NCBI RefSeq assembly: GCF_034140825.1
Contig: NC_089040.1
Span: forward strand, 7,450,001 to 7,514,000
Source: Oryza sativa Japonica Group
Taxonomy: Eukaryota; Streptophyta; Magnoliopsida; Poales; Poaceae
Reading direction: 5' to 3'
DNA: 64,000 nucleotides
Positions 23,241 to 33,493 of this stretch are shown piece by piece (within the stretch, counting starts at the first letter, position 1; each line of letters starts with the position of its first letter). The position numbers were made by a program, and so were the translations under genes. The notes beneath the pieces were generated by a model, which saw only the letters and a program-made list of their open reading frames with translations, made no database searches and had not been told where the DNA came from.

Positions 23241-24005
23241 GTATCTCATCCAGTCCGAATCTGATTTGGGTTTTGGGCCTTGTAATTGTGTCGTGGGCTT
23301 AGCCCATGAGGGTGTGCGCCCTAGGGCAACCCTAGGACGTCCCTAATCATACTTAATCAGTAGCCGTCATCGTTTAGAGTCAGGTTTTGCTTAGATTAAT
23401 CTATCAAGAACAGTTTCGCCGCTAGATCGGTTTGTGGAAACCCAAATTCGAGTGCTTGATCATTCATATGCAATTGTGTTGCAACCTATCTTATTCTTGC
23501 TTATGTTTTTCGATTCACATGCAGGGATTAGCCTTCTCGGCGAGGTCAACCGGGTTTCGGCACGGGTTATAACCAGAGGAGACGTGGTGCTGCGCTTGCG
23601 GGGCTCAGTAGCGTGGTCGTTCAGAAGCAGGATCGAGTTGTGTCGCGACTCCGCCCAAATCGATTGTTTATTAATACCTATCGGAAAATCGGGACCTAAC
23701 ATCCCTCATCAGTTGGTATCAGAGCGCGGTTGCCCGTTAGGTAATTTATCTTCCCATAACCAGAAAATTGCCACATAAAAATATTTATTCTTTACCTAGA
23801 CAATTTGAGCCGTTGCATTGTTCTATTAGATTTTGCTTTGTTGAATTTTAGATTGCATCATCGTGTCGAGTGCTGGTTTAGTTTTAGATTTAATTTTTAG
23901 TTTTGAGTATTGCATCTGTTCATCACTTAGGTCTAGGGTTCATCACTCAAGTGTGTGAGTTGTACGTCAGTTTTAGGTCCAGTTTTTCATCTCGTCGGTT
24001 GTTGC
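23240..24005 (+). mobile_element. LTR-retroelement fragment: LTR, primer-binding site, leader
   Basis: LTR-like sequence runs to about 23705, followed by TTGGTATCAGAGC (23714), the initiator-methionine tRNA primer site used by many plant LTR elements. The leader then continues to about 24005. From about 23818 to 24005 it is the reverse complement of the two flanks of the CACTA insertion. It is a truncated fossil lying in opposite orientation to the gag-bearing fragment. Confidence 0.75.
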
Positions 24006-25106
24006 CGAGACCTAACATCCCTTATCAGCATGGCTATTCCATTCATGGAATGGTGATAGCTCAACAGAGCTTACTCGGTGGGATAATTGGAAGATTTTCA
24101 CTAATTTGTTTTTAAATAGACAAGTGGTCAGATCTAGAATATTTGGCACTTTTGCACTTAAGTCCCTCAGAGTCTCTAAAATTGAAGGTAACTTTGAGAT
24201 TAGGGACTGATTTGTAATTGTTCTAGAACTCATAGTCAGTTTTGCAAGGTTACCAATTCTCTATATATTTTTGGTAGATAAATTTACGCTTCTATACGAT
24301 TTAACCGTGCATCTATTTGCTTGCGGGGATTAAAATGATTTGCTCTAGTTTTATTTCCATTTTCTCAGTTCCTCTATTGATTTGTATATAATAATTACGA
24401 GTTGATGAGTATGTTACAGAACATATGCAAAGCATAATATGGATGTATGCATGCATGTATGCAGATATACACTGATCATTTGTGAATAAAATGTTGTAAC
24501 TTGTATTATGATTTTTATTGTGCATATGTGTATCTCTCGGTGACTACTAATGTGCACTATAGTTCCCGGTTAGCAACGTGGCAATGAACCAAGACTAAAT
24601 TATCCCGCTCCCACAGTTTATTCTAACTAACAATAAATCAATGATGCATATGGATATGACTTAATAAATAAATGATAAGAAAACGATTGAAAAACCATTT
24701 AATATCCAGAATAGAACAACAATCAACATATTTATAGGTCCTAACCAGCATCGTAGCTCAATCAACACCGCCCTCAGCCAGTATGATCAAGTCATTAGCG
24801 TGACTAAGACTATAGTTAAAACCCGGGATGTTACAAAAGGCATGGGGCACGGTACAACCGCCGTGCGCAAGCTGTCCATAGTTGCCGATCCATCCTATAT
24901 ATATGGATTAGATCACATATCTTGTTTCATAACACAATGAAGGTCATCATCATGAAAAACATTGCTTCGATTTATTTCACAATATATTTAATTACTAAAA
25001 AAGATAGGGAATCCTTATATTTGTTGACATGTGGATCATATTATTAAGTACGTTGCTTGAACTTTTATCATAATTTGTTTGGGATTTTGCCATCATTCTG
25101 TCTCGA
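24006..25106. other. Intergenic, mostly unassigned
   Basis: A repeat of GAGACCTAACATCCCTTATC (about 24008) echoes the LTR end at 23690. GGGATGTTACA at about 24833 resembles the terminus of the TGTAAYACC elements listed below. No gene is seen. Confidence 0.5.
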
Positions 25107-26348
25107 TCATGGGTAGACCTCAATGACGGATATAAAACCTAAAATGGGCTTGATTTTGTAATCACTGAATCCTGCTTCAAAAAAAATCTTTTTCCACTCA
25201 TGCTCCTCACGCTCACCGCCACCTATACCCATCATGTACACATCAAACAACACTTGCGTCTCTTTGAGAGCATTGTCTTGTGGTTCTCCAGACCCGACCA
25301 CCGTATTTATGATTATCACTTTTCCTCCGTCACCTCTGGCAGGAATTGCTTTCTTGCACTGTTGAAGTATCTTGATGCAATCCTCCTCTCCCCAACAATG
25401 TAGAACATACTTAAAAATTATACACGCAATTCATCAATGATTAATTATGCACCCAAGTAATTAAAAGATAGTTAAGAAAAAAACAACTGTTATTTAAGAA
25501 AATAATTATGAATTAATGAATAAATATATACCTTGAGGAAGACGGCATTTGCTGGAGGAATATACTCGAACATGTTACCAGCGACAAAATTCACCGTGCC
25601 ATCTGCGGGTGCCTCGCTGATCGCTTGCGGGAGGTCAAGCACACTACACTTGATGTGCGGAAACGCCCTAGCAACGGCCATCGCCGCCGCTCCGTGCCCG
25701 CCGCCGACGTCGACCAGCGAGCTGAGCCCGCGGAACACGTCGCCGCCCTCCCTCACCGCGATGTCCATGACGAAGCTGGTGTCACCGGCGCAGGCCTCGT
25801 TGAGGGCCCGACTGTACGAGTTGTCCCTCTTGGTCATCTCCCACGCCGGGACGCCGCCGTGCGCCGCCTGGTTTTAGCGTCGCCGCGCCGGTGTCGCCGT
25901 CCCTGAGCCACGCGTCTAGGCCGAAGAACACGGCGGCGACTTCTGGGCGCACCAGGAAGCGCATCATTGGGTCCATATTGCATGTGGCACGGTCGCCGAC
26001 GAGGAGGCGAGACGGCGGGGTGAGCGTGTACGCGGTCTCGCCGGCGGCGTCGCCGTCCTGATCGGCCGACGACGATGGCTCGTCGTTCGCGGCAAATATG
26101 CCGGCGACGGTGAGCACGCGCATGATCCGGCGAAGGTGAGGGAGCTTGGCCGGGTGCACGCCGGTGTCGGCGGCGATGTCGGAGATCGTGGCGGCGCCTC
26201 CCCGGCGGTGGATGGCGCTGGGGACGCCGAGATCGGCGGCGCACCGGAGTGCCTTGGACTTGAGGTAGCTGAACAGATGGTGGTGCAGCTCGATGTGGCC
26301 CTGAAGCATGTCCGGCGTGCTGAGCTCTTGCTCCGCATGGCACGACAT
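25107..26348 (-). CDS. Plant O-methyltransferase (COMT/ZRP4-like), one frameshift
   Basis: Two exons: 25532-26348 and 25107-25409, with a GT donor at 25531-25530 and an AG acceptor at 25411-25410, joining as AVFLK/YVLHCWGEEDC. The N-terminal dimerisation domain (LHHHLFSYLKSKALRCAADL) and the SAM-binding motif (LVDVGGGHGAAAMAVARAFP) are present. The catalytic His is in VLHCW, where most relatives have LHDW. The end matches the family (GGKVIIINTVVG; EHEWKKIFFEAGFSDYKI). Such enzymes methylate phenolic hydroxyls in the cytosol. The two frames of exon 1 break near 25865-25885: upstream reads ATLKPGGARRR, downstream AHGGVPAWEMTKRDN. The summed length is one base over a multiple of three. Likely a pseudogene or a sequencing error; substrate unknown. 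Confidence 0.88.
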
Positions 26349-26736
26349 GTTGTGCGTACAAAGGCTTAGCTGGCGTGGGCGAGATGTTGCTAGTTTGATA
26401 ATTTACTAGTCATATATTCTTTTGATGAGATATATTGTGAACGGACGGGATATATGGCCATATAAATAGGCATCGAACCACGCACTCATACAGAGTAGAA
26501 GTTTGCCAGACTGTATATTTTATTTTTCGGAACACTCCTAATTATATGAACACCTTCAAATATAAACCCATATATCTTGAGATTAATAAAATCAGACGAT
26601 GTCCATCAACAGATACACTATCTACAACTGAAAAATAATTAGCCATAAATACAAGCACTCATGTTAAGTTTAGAGCTTAAACTTGAACAAGTTCCACCAC
26701 CAAGAGCGTTTATATGCTCGCCTCGCAGCATATATA
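26349..26736. promoter_or_regulatory. Upstream region of the O-methyltransferase gene
   Basis: Sequence 5' of the O-methyltransferase start codon (the gene reads leftwards). It carries a TATTTATATGG box on the minus strand about 115 nt upstream. Most of 26385-26640 is repeated at 27430-28235. Confidence 0.55.
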
Positions 26737-26981
26737 CTATCTCCGTCCCAAATTAATTGTTGCTTTGACTTTTTCCTTATAATGTTTGATCATTCGTCTT
26801 ATTTGAAAAATTAATGCAAATATAAAAGAAAAGATAAGTCATACTTAAAGTATTTTTAATAATATAAAGCAAGTCACAAATAAAATAAATAATAATTTCA
26901 TAATTTTTTTAAATAAGACGAATGGTTAAAAGTTATAAAACAAAAATTCAAAGTGACAAGTATTTTATTTTATAGGGGTAG
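26737..26981. mobile_element. Stowaway-like MITE, decayed right end
   Basis: Left end CTATCTCCGTCCCAAATTAA with TA at 26735-26736. Internal arms (CATTCGTCTTATTTGAAAAA and its complement) pair well; the right end GGGGTAG is followed by TA. Confidence 0.75.
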
Positions 26982-27043
26982 TATTATTCTAAAATGTGAT
27001 GCGTTTGATTTGTACAGAACTACAGTCTACAGATAGCTGGCTG

Positions 27044-27267
27044 CTCCCTCCGTCCTATAATATAAAGGATTTTGACCTTTTGCTTACACTGTTTGACCAT
27101 TTTTTTATTCAAAAAATTTTAGAATTATTATTTACTTTATTTGTGACTTATTTTATATCCAAAGTACTTTAAGCACAACTTTTAATTTTTTATATTTATA
27201 TAAATTTTTTAAATAAGACGAGTGGTAAAATAGTGTAAGAAAAAATTAAAATCCTTGATGGAAGGAG
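27044..27267. mobile_element. Stowaway-like MITE
   Basis: CTCCCTCCGTCCTATAATAT at the left and GATGGAAGGAG at the right, with complementary internal arms (TAAGACGAGTGG and its partner). Degenerate right end. Confidence 0.75.
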
Positions 27268-27467
27268 TAGCTAGGATTGAGTCTTATAATTAAGAAAGTG
27301 CAACTAGACACAGTCAGACAGCTCACAGGCACAGCCGCACAGGTCCAGCAAATTGCTAACCCTGCAGCCCGGCGACAATACCACATTTACCATCCTTGAA
27401 GTGCGTGGGAGCTACCAAATCATTGTGCCAGATCTGCCATGTTGCTAGTTTGATAATTTACAAGTGA

Positions 27468-27706
27468 GAGCAAATAGTATAGTCCACTACCAGCTCCAAA
27501 TTATTTATAACCAATGTAATAACTAATTCATACAATAGTTGCTTGCTATACTATTAATACCTGGTCCCACCTGTCATACACACATCGCGTCTTGAAGCCC
27601 GTGCTACAGCTGGCTACAGATCTATAGCCCGTTGCTCTTCTCTCTCTTCCTTTATCTCTTTAAAATTTGTTTATAGCTGGCTTATAGCCTGCTATTGTAC
27701 CTGCTC
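27468..27706. mobile_element. Tourist-like MITE with 3-bp duplication TGA
   Basis: GAGCAAATAGTATAG at the left and complementary end ...ACCTGCTC at the right, flanked by TGA at 27465-27467 and 27707-27709. Same family as 44346-44589. The 3-bp duplication fits PIF/Harbinger-type elements. Confidence 0.88.
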
Positions 27707-27732
27707 TGATATGTTCTTTTGATGAGATATAT

Positions 27733-28045
27733 TCCCTCCATTCCAAATTGATCTACATATAGTTTTTATAGGTTATTCCTAAATGATCTACATATTTGTG
27801 TTCATTGATTAAGTCTATTCGTTATTTGTGCATTGGAGTAAATGGACATCGATGCATGCATCCATGCACACAAGTATTTATAACTCACATGTAATATCTT
27901 AATTTGCTATTGGCTAGGAAATAGTGGGGATGGTGCATGCATTGAGTTTGTTGCTAGAGTAAATATAGTATGAGAGAGTTATTAGCTTTTTTGGGTCTTG
28001 GTGTACCTATGAAATATGTAGATCAATTTGGAATGGAAGAAGTAC
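27733..28045. mobile_element. MITE with ATTCCAAATTGATCTACATA ends
   Basis: Termini CCTCCATTCCAAATTGATCT and AGATCAATTTGGAATGGAAG are inverted repeats of about 25 bp. It sits inside the duplicated O-methyltransferase upstream region, which gives its exact empty site at about 26434. Confidence 0.85.
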
Positions 28046-28235
28046 GTTGTATGGCTATATAAATAGGCATCGCACCACGCACTCAGCAGGGCAAACTTAT
28101 ACGTACTCTGAATATTTTATTTTTCAAAACAGTCCCAATTATATATATACTAATGTACACCTCTAAATATAAACCGATATACAAATCACGATAGACATCT
28201 TGCGATGTCGATCAATATATACACTGTCTACGTGG

Positions 28236-28640
28236 GAAAACACTCTTTAATTCCGGTTTGCAACCCCCTTTAGTCCCGGGTTATAAACCGGGACTAAATA
28301 TCGCTATCTTCAGTCCCGGTTGAAATACCTAGGAGTAGTCCCGGTTGATAACACCAACCGGGAGTAAAGACTTAACCATCTTTAGTCCCGGTTGGAGTTA
28401 CCAACCGGGAGTAATGTCTTTTTTTTTTCCTCCTTCGGTTTCTTTTTTCTTTTCTTTTCCTCATATTGATTCACAGATCATAAATTCATCTATAACATCA
28501 CAAATTCAACAGATCATCACAAATTCATTCACAACATCACAAATTCTTCATTCATAGGCTCACAGCACATCACCACAAAGTTATTCACAGAAACATTCAC
28601 AAACACATTCACTGATCAACAAGAGCCGGTGCTTGATTTT
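28236..28640. repeat. Inverted TAGTCCCGGTT repeats and CACAAATTC tandem motifs
   Basis: From 28250 to 28420, TTTAGTCCCGGTTGG and its complement ACCAACCGGGAGTAA alternate, a pattern seen in subterminal arrays of grass DNA transposons. From 28490 to 28610, short motifs CATCACAAATTCA repeat. No termini or gene are seen. Confidence 0.6.
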
Positions 28641-31600
28641 AAATCTTTGGACAAAATTGGCAAAACTGCAGACTAGGGGCGGTCTGACCAGCATTATATG
28701 GCCGGTCTGACCGGTGGCCACCTGCGGTCTGACCGGCCGAACGCCACCAGTCTGACCGGCTAGCCTGTGCGGTCTGATCGGCCTTGTGTGGCCGGTCGGA
28801 CCAGTTTTGGACAAGATGCTACGGGGCACGATTTAATTAAAACAAAGGCCAAATTAATTTTAATTTCTTACGTTTGTGTTCAGAAAACAGATTGGAGAAT
28901 TCCTTTGATTAGATATTTGAAAGATCCTAGACTTAAGGTTGATCGGAAAATTTGCCGACAAGCATTCAAATACATGTTGCTTGATGGAGATCTATATCGC
29001 TGAAACATAGAGGGAGTATTATTAAAGTGCTTAGACAATGATCAATCTAAGGTTGCTATGGGTGAAGTTCATGAAGGAATTTGTGGAACTCATCAGTCGG
29101 CCCATAAGATGAATTGGTTACTTAGGAGAGCGGGATTCTATTGGCCGAGGATGATTGATGATTGTTTCAAGTACTATAGGGGATGTGAAGCTTGTCAACG
29201 GTTCGGCAATGTTCAATTGGCGCCTGCCGCCGTGTTGAATCCTATCATCAAACCATGGCCGTTCCGAGGTTGGGCTTTGGATTTCAATGGTCAAATTTAT
29301 CCTTCGTCATCAAAGGGGCATAGGTTCGTGCTAGTTGCAACGCATTACTTCACCAAGTGGGCCGAAGCCGTGCCGCTCAAGAATATGACTCATACGGAGG
29401 TAATTTACATTATTTTGAAACATATTGTCCATAGATTCGGCATTCCGCAAACATTGACTACGGATCAAGGAACTTCTTTTATGTCTAAGGAAGTGAACAA
29501 TTTTGCCGAATCTTATGGTATTGTTGGTATTTCTTAACGACATTACTAGAAATATAATTCCCAGCAATGGCGCAGAAATACTTATGGTATATTATGGTTA
29601 CAGAGTTCATCCGCAAGCGCACGGATATACCATTGTAGCATTTCACCCGAGAGTATTCCAAGGGTATCATATTTATTTTATCCCGTGGGAAGATCATGTA
29701 GAGAGAACTTGACTAATTATTTATACATTACTTGTGATAATCATATCCTAAATAGGGGTTAAGATAATCTAAGGGTAGAGTGACACACAAGCATTAGCTA
29801 CACATTCTCATAATATATTATCTAAGTGGACAGAAAAGAGAAAAATAATCTATTCCTATATTTCTAATATACATAGTATACATGCATTAACCGATATACT
29901 AGCTAATACCCTCTATCCGATGCCCTCCTGTTACTTCGAGAAGCCACCCCTGACTGCCGAGTTCCTTACAACAGCCCGTCATGACCATACAACCGAGGCT
30001 AAATACGGAGGAATACCCTCCTTAGGGAATTAACTTAGGATTATATACTGGCGCGGAGGAATACCCATACTGAGTTGTCACCATCAGAGGTCCACCTCTC
30101 ATCCGTAGTATATAACCCCAAATAATGATATCCCGTAATCTAGACACAACGCCTAAACTACTAGATACTACTATAATATCATCGTCATGACATAGAGTAA
30201 TTGCATATGCAAAAATTATACCCGCACCAAAGCATCTCCCAGATAAGCTAGCCGTATATTCAGTATAATATGAACATAATGTAAAGTAGACATTTATATA
30301 CTCAGAAAGTATTTCAATACCATAAATGTATATAGAAGAGTATTCTAATAAAAGTACAAATCTTACAAAAGAGAAAAGGAAAGCTACTATAGCCATATTC
30401 GAACTAGGCTTCCGGACTCCTGATTTCTACTCTATTCCTATTCCACCAGCTAGATACTACTAAACTAAACTTGAGAGAAATGAGAGAGCTTTTGCTTGAG
30501 GTGTGTGTTGAAGTGAAGAGAGTGAACTCCTTAAATAGGCAGGCAATGACGGTTATGGTGGTTGGAAAGGTCGGTAATACCCTCCAACCACCATAGGGAG
30601 TGAATCTCCACCGTTCCCTCAAAACCCTGCATCCATCGGTGCTGGCATTCGTTCGGCCGAACCCCCTGGTTCGCTCGAACCCTGGGCTAGCCCAACCAGC
30701 CCACAAGTTGGCTGGTGGCCTCCTCTGGTGTTCCTCTCCGTAGACTTGTGAATTTTGGCCCAGTGTGTCGTGTCAATTTTGAGTTCCTGGCCCATTCATA
30801 CATAAGTCTGGTTCTCGACATCGTCCGATTGATTTATCGTCTAAGTTGATGTCGATTCTCCTCCACTTTATTGTCATTCTCTGCAAAAGGTTAGTATACC
30901 TAATACTAGTGGAATATTATTATTCTAACAGATATATGCATTGCAAGCATCACTAGTTGTCCTCTATTTTGGTAATATTGACGGTCGAAACTGATCGATA
31001 ACGACCGTCAACAGGTATTAAATTGTTGAGTACTTCTCCTTACTACGTTCAGGCTAATGGACAAGCCGAGTCGAGTAATAAGACATTGTTGAAATTGGTC
31101 AAAAAGAAGATTGAGGAACACCCAAGGAAGTGGCATGAGGTGCTTTCTGAAGCATAATGGGCACATAGGATATCTAAATACGGTGCTACTAAGGTCACTC
31201 CTTTTGAGTTGGTTTATGAACAAGAAGCCGTTTTTGCCGGTTGAGGTAAATCTTGGCTCTCTTCGATATATCAAGCTAGATGATTTGTCGGTTGAGGACT
31301 ACAAGACCGTGATGGGGGATAATCTTGATGACGTCATCGACAAGCGTTTGAAGACTTTGGAAGAAATAGAGAAAGAGAAGAAGAGAGTGGCTAAAGCATA
31401 CAACAAAAGGGTTGAAGAAAAGTTGTTTCAAGTGGGAGACTTGGTTTGGAAGACGATTTTGCCTTTAGGTACTCGATCTAAGGAGTTCGGTAAGTGGTCT
31501 CCTAGTTGGGAAGGTCCTTACCGAGTATGCGGGATTTTTTGAGGGAACGCATATTTTTTGGAGACACTTTAAGGAGAGTGTTTTCGGAGAGCAATCAATG

Positions 31601-32420
31601 GGAAATAATTGAAGAAATACTTCCCGAGCGTTTGGCAAGATGCTTAGGGAGTTCTATGACCAGTAATTGGATTATCGCCCTAAGACAACATGTTCTATGC
31701 TTTTAGATTCACAATGTTCATAAAAAGGAAGGAGTGCATGCGTTTACACCCAACTTTGGCACTTAGGATTGAAATAGGGAAAATTGCCAAGATTTGGGAA
31801 ATCTGCCGGTTTCCTCCAGAGGGCCGGTCTGACCGTCTTGTATGGGCCGGTCAGACCGGCGGCATGTGGCCAGTCTGACCGGCAGAGTCCGAGTCCGAGT
31901 CTGTTTCGTCGGGTCTCGAGTTTTCCTTACTCGGGAAGGCATGTTTCGGGTTTCCTCTGCTTTTTATCCTGAGTTGGACGTGGAGGAGGGCTTGTAGAGG
32001 GCAAGACCAACCCCTATATAATGGACAAGGCCGGTTCAATTGTAAAATATCCTACAATCAATCAATAAAATAGCTTTTTTTCAATATTGCTTTCTACTTT
32101 CAATTAGTTTTAGTTTAGTTCGGCCATCTTTGTCGATTTGCGCTGTAAATCGTCTGCCGCCGCTGCGAGAGTGCGACATCTCTTTGTAGGTTTATCTTGA
32201 AAACCTTCCATTTTTCCCATGAGACGGAAAGTTATCTATCGTTTTATCTAAATCGGCTCCGCTAGCCGGTTTGTTCTACCAAAACCCATCTTGATCTAGC
32301 TTTTGCTGGGTTAGGGTGGTTGGCGACTCTACAATCACCGCAAGGCGTTTAGGTGCTGCGATCGTGCTTGTCGACTTGTCACAAAAGTTGCCAATAGGTA
32401 CCGGTAGGTACAGGATTTGT
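28641..32420 (+). mobile_element. Ty3/gypsy fossil: integrase region and 3' LTR, with a nested solo LTR
   Basis: Integrase-type sequence (HQSAHKMNWLLRRAGFYWPR, CEACQRFGN, TDQGTSF) occupies 28880-29521 and resumes after the nested insertion at 31019 (QANGQAESSNKTLLKLVKKK; VGDLVWKTILPLG). LTR-like sequence with repeated GGTCTGACCGGC motifs lies at both ends (28676-28800, 31815-31890) and continues to about 32420. The order is that of a gypsy element, and it is broken in several places. It is older than the solo LTR inside it. Confidence 0.8.
29522..31013 (-). mobile_element. Solo LTR, 1492 bp, nested in the gypsy integrase region
   Basis: Begins TGTTGGTATTTC and ends CCGTCAACA (TG...CA) and is flanked by a perfect 5-bp duplication GGTAT (29517-29521 and 31014-31018). 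The surrounding integrase reading resumes directly after the duplication. It is homologous, in opposite orientation, to 2623-3706. A solo LTR implies deletion of the interior by recombination between two LTRs. Confidence 0.9.
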
Positions 32421-32903
32421 ACATGTGAGCTACTCTCAATTTGTCCCAAAATAATTTGTTTTCATCATCTTAACTATCCTAAAATAAAATCTTTCAAGTT
32501 TGTGTAAGTGAAGAGCAAATACATTGAGACTAGATAAAATCGAAGACAATATATATGGATTGTGTTATTTATATTTTGATAAAGACAAATAATCTTCTTT
32601 CGTATTGGTACGCATGAGATGGTTGAGAAATAAAGTTATTTTCGAACGGAGGTAACCTTCCGTTGGTCCGCATGTATTTTGTTACGGAAAGTGCAAAACT
32701 ATGTTGGCATTTTGTTAGGAGGAATTTCGATCAAACTCATAAAAATATGAAAAATGTGGGAACAAGAATAATGCAAGCAGAAATTTATTTATACTAATTT
32801 TCCAATCTTAGATAACAAACTTTCTATATTTTCTCTCAGTCCTACAGAAAGAGTTTTTACAAATAGCCATAATAAGAGGTCTACGCAAGCAGGTAGAGCA
32901 GCC
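32421..32903. other. Intergenic, nothing recognised
   Basis: AT-rich, no supported ORF or repeat boundary. Confidence 0.5.
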
Positions 32904-33077
32904 CATTGCCCTCACGTATGTTACGATCAATATATTTCAAGCGGCCAGCACAACCGAACGTGAAAAGTGACTTTCGCACGTACTCCCTCCCATTGCCCTC
33001 ACGTATGTTACGATCAATATATTTCAAGCGGCCAGCACAACCGAACGTGAAAAGTGACTTTCGCACGTACTCCCTCC
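32904..33077. repeat. Perfect 87-bp tandem duplication
   Basis: Copy 1 is 32904-32990 and copy 2 is 32991-33077, with no difference seen by eye. Each ends in TACTCCCTCC, the first bases of the adjoining MITE plus its TA, so the duplication happened after the MITE inserted. Confidence 0.97.
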
Positions 33078-33258
33078 GTTTCATATTATAAGACTTTCAA
33101 GCATTGCCCACATTCATATAGATATTAATGAATCTAAACACATATATATGTCTAGATTCATTAACATATATATGAATGTGGGCTATGTGTTTAGTTTCAT
33201 TAATATCTATATGAATATGTGCAATGCTAGAAAGTCTTATAATATGAAATGGAGGAAG
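33070..33258. mobile_element. Stowaway MITE, 189 bp
   Basis: CTCCCTCCGTTTCATATTAT at the left, complementary ATAATATGAAATGGAGGAAG at the right, TA on both sides (33068-33069, 33259-33260). Almost the whole element is a hairpin. Confidence 0.93.
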
Positions 33259-33493
33259 TAATCAGTTATGCCACTGGCCTAAATAAAGTCAAAAATTCCA
33301 AAAATGCAAAACCCTAGCTCCAGTGGTGGTGCCTCCGTTCTACCCCTGCCACTGACCCCGCCCGCCGTCATCGCAGCGAGCAGCCGGCAGGTAGTTGTCA
33401 CCAACGTTATCTCTGTCGCGGAGATGTAGGTGCCATCATCGGTAAATCTGTCACGGAGATGAAGGGTGGGAGGGGAAGTAGGGCGAAGCTAGA

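Larger units (their letters stand above)
27430..28235. repeat. Second copy of the O-methyltransferase upstream region, split by two MITEs
   Basis: Blocks TGTTGCTAGTTTGATAATTT (about 27439), TTCTTTTGATGAGATATATT (about 27713), TATATAAATAGGCATCG (about 28058) and ATATTTTATTTTTC (about 28112) occur in the same order at about 26382, 26418, 26460 and 26513 beside the intact gene. The copy begins just where the intact region meets its start codon, and no coding sequence remains. Two insertions (27468-27706 and 27733-28045) account for its extra length. Confidence 0.85.

Noticed and set aside
25834-26369. Arg/His-rich ORFs overlapping the O-methyltransferase
   Set aside because: Alternative frames of a GC-rich exon.
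32881-33084. ORF with a duplicated peptide
   Set aside because: Simply the 87-bp tandem duplication read in frame.
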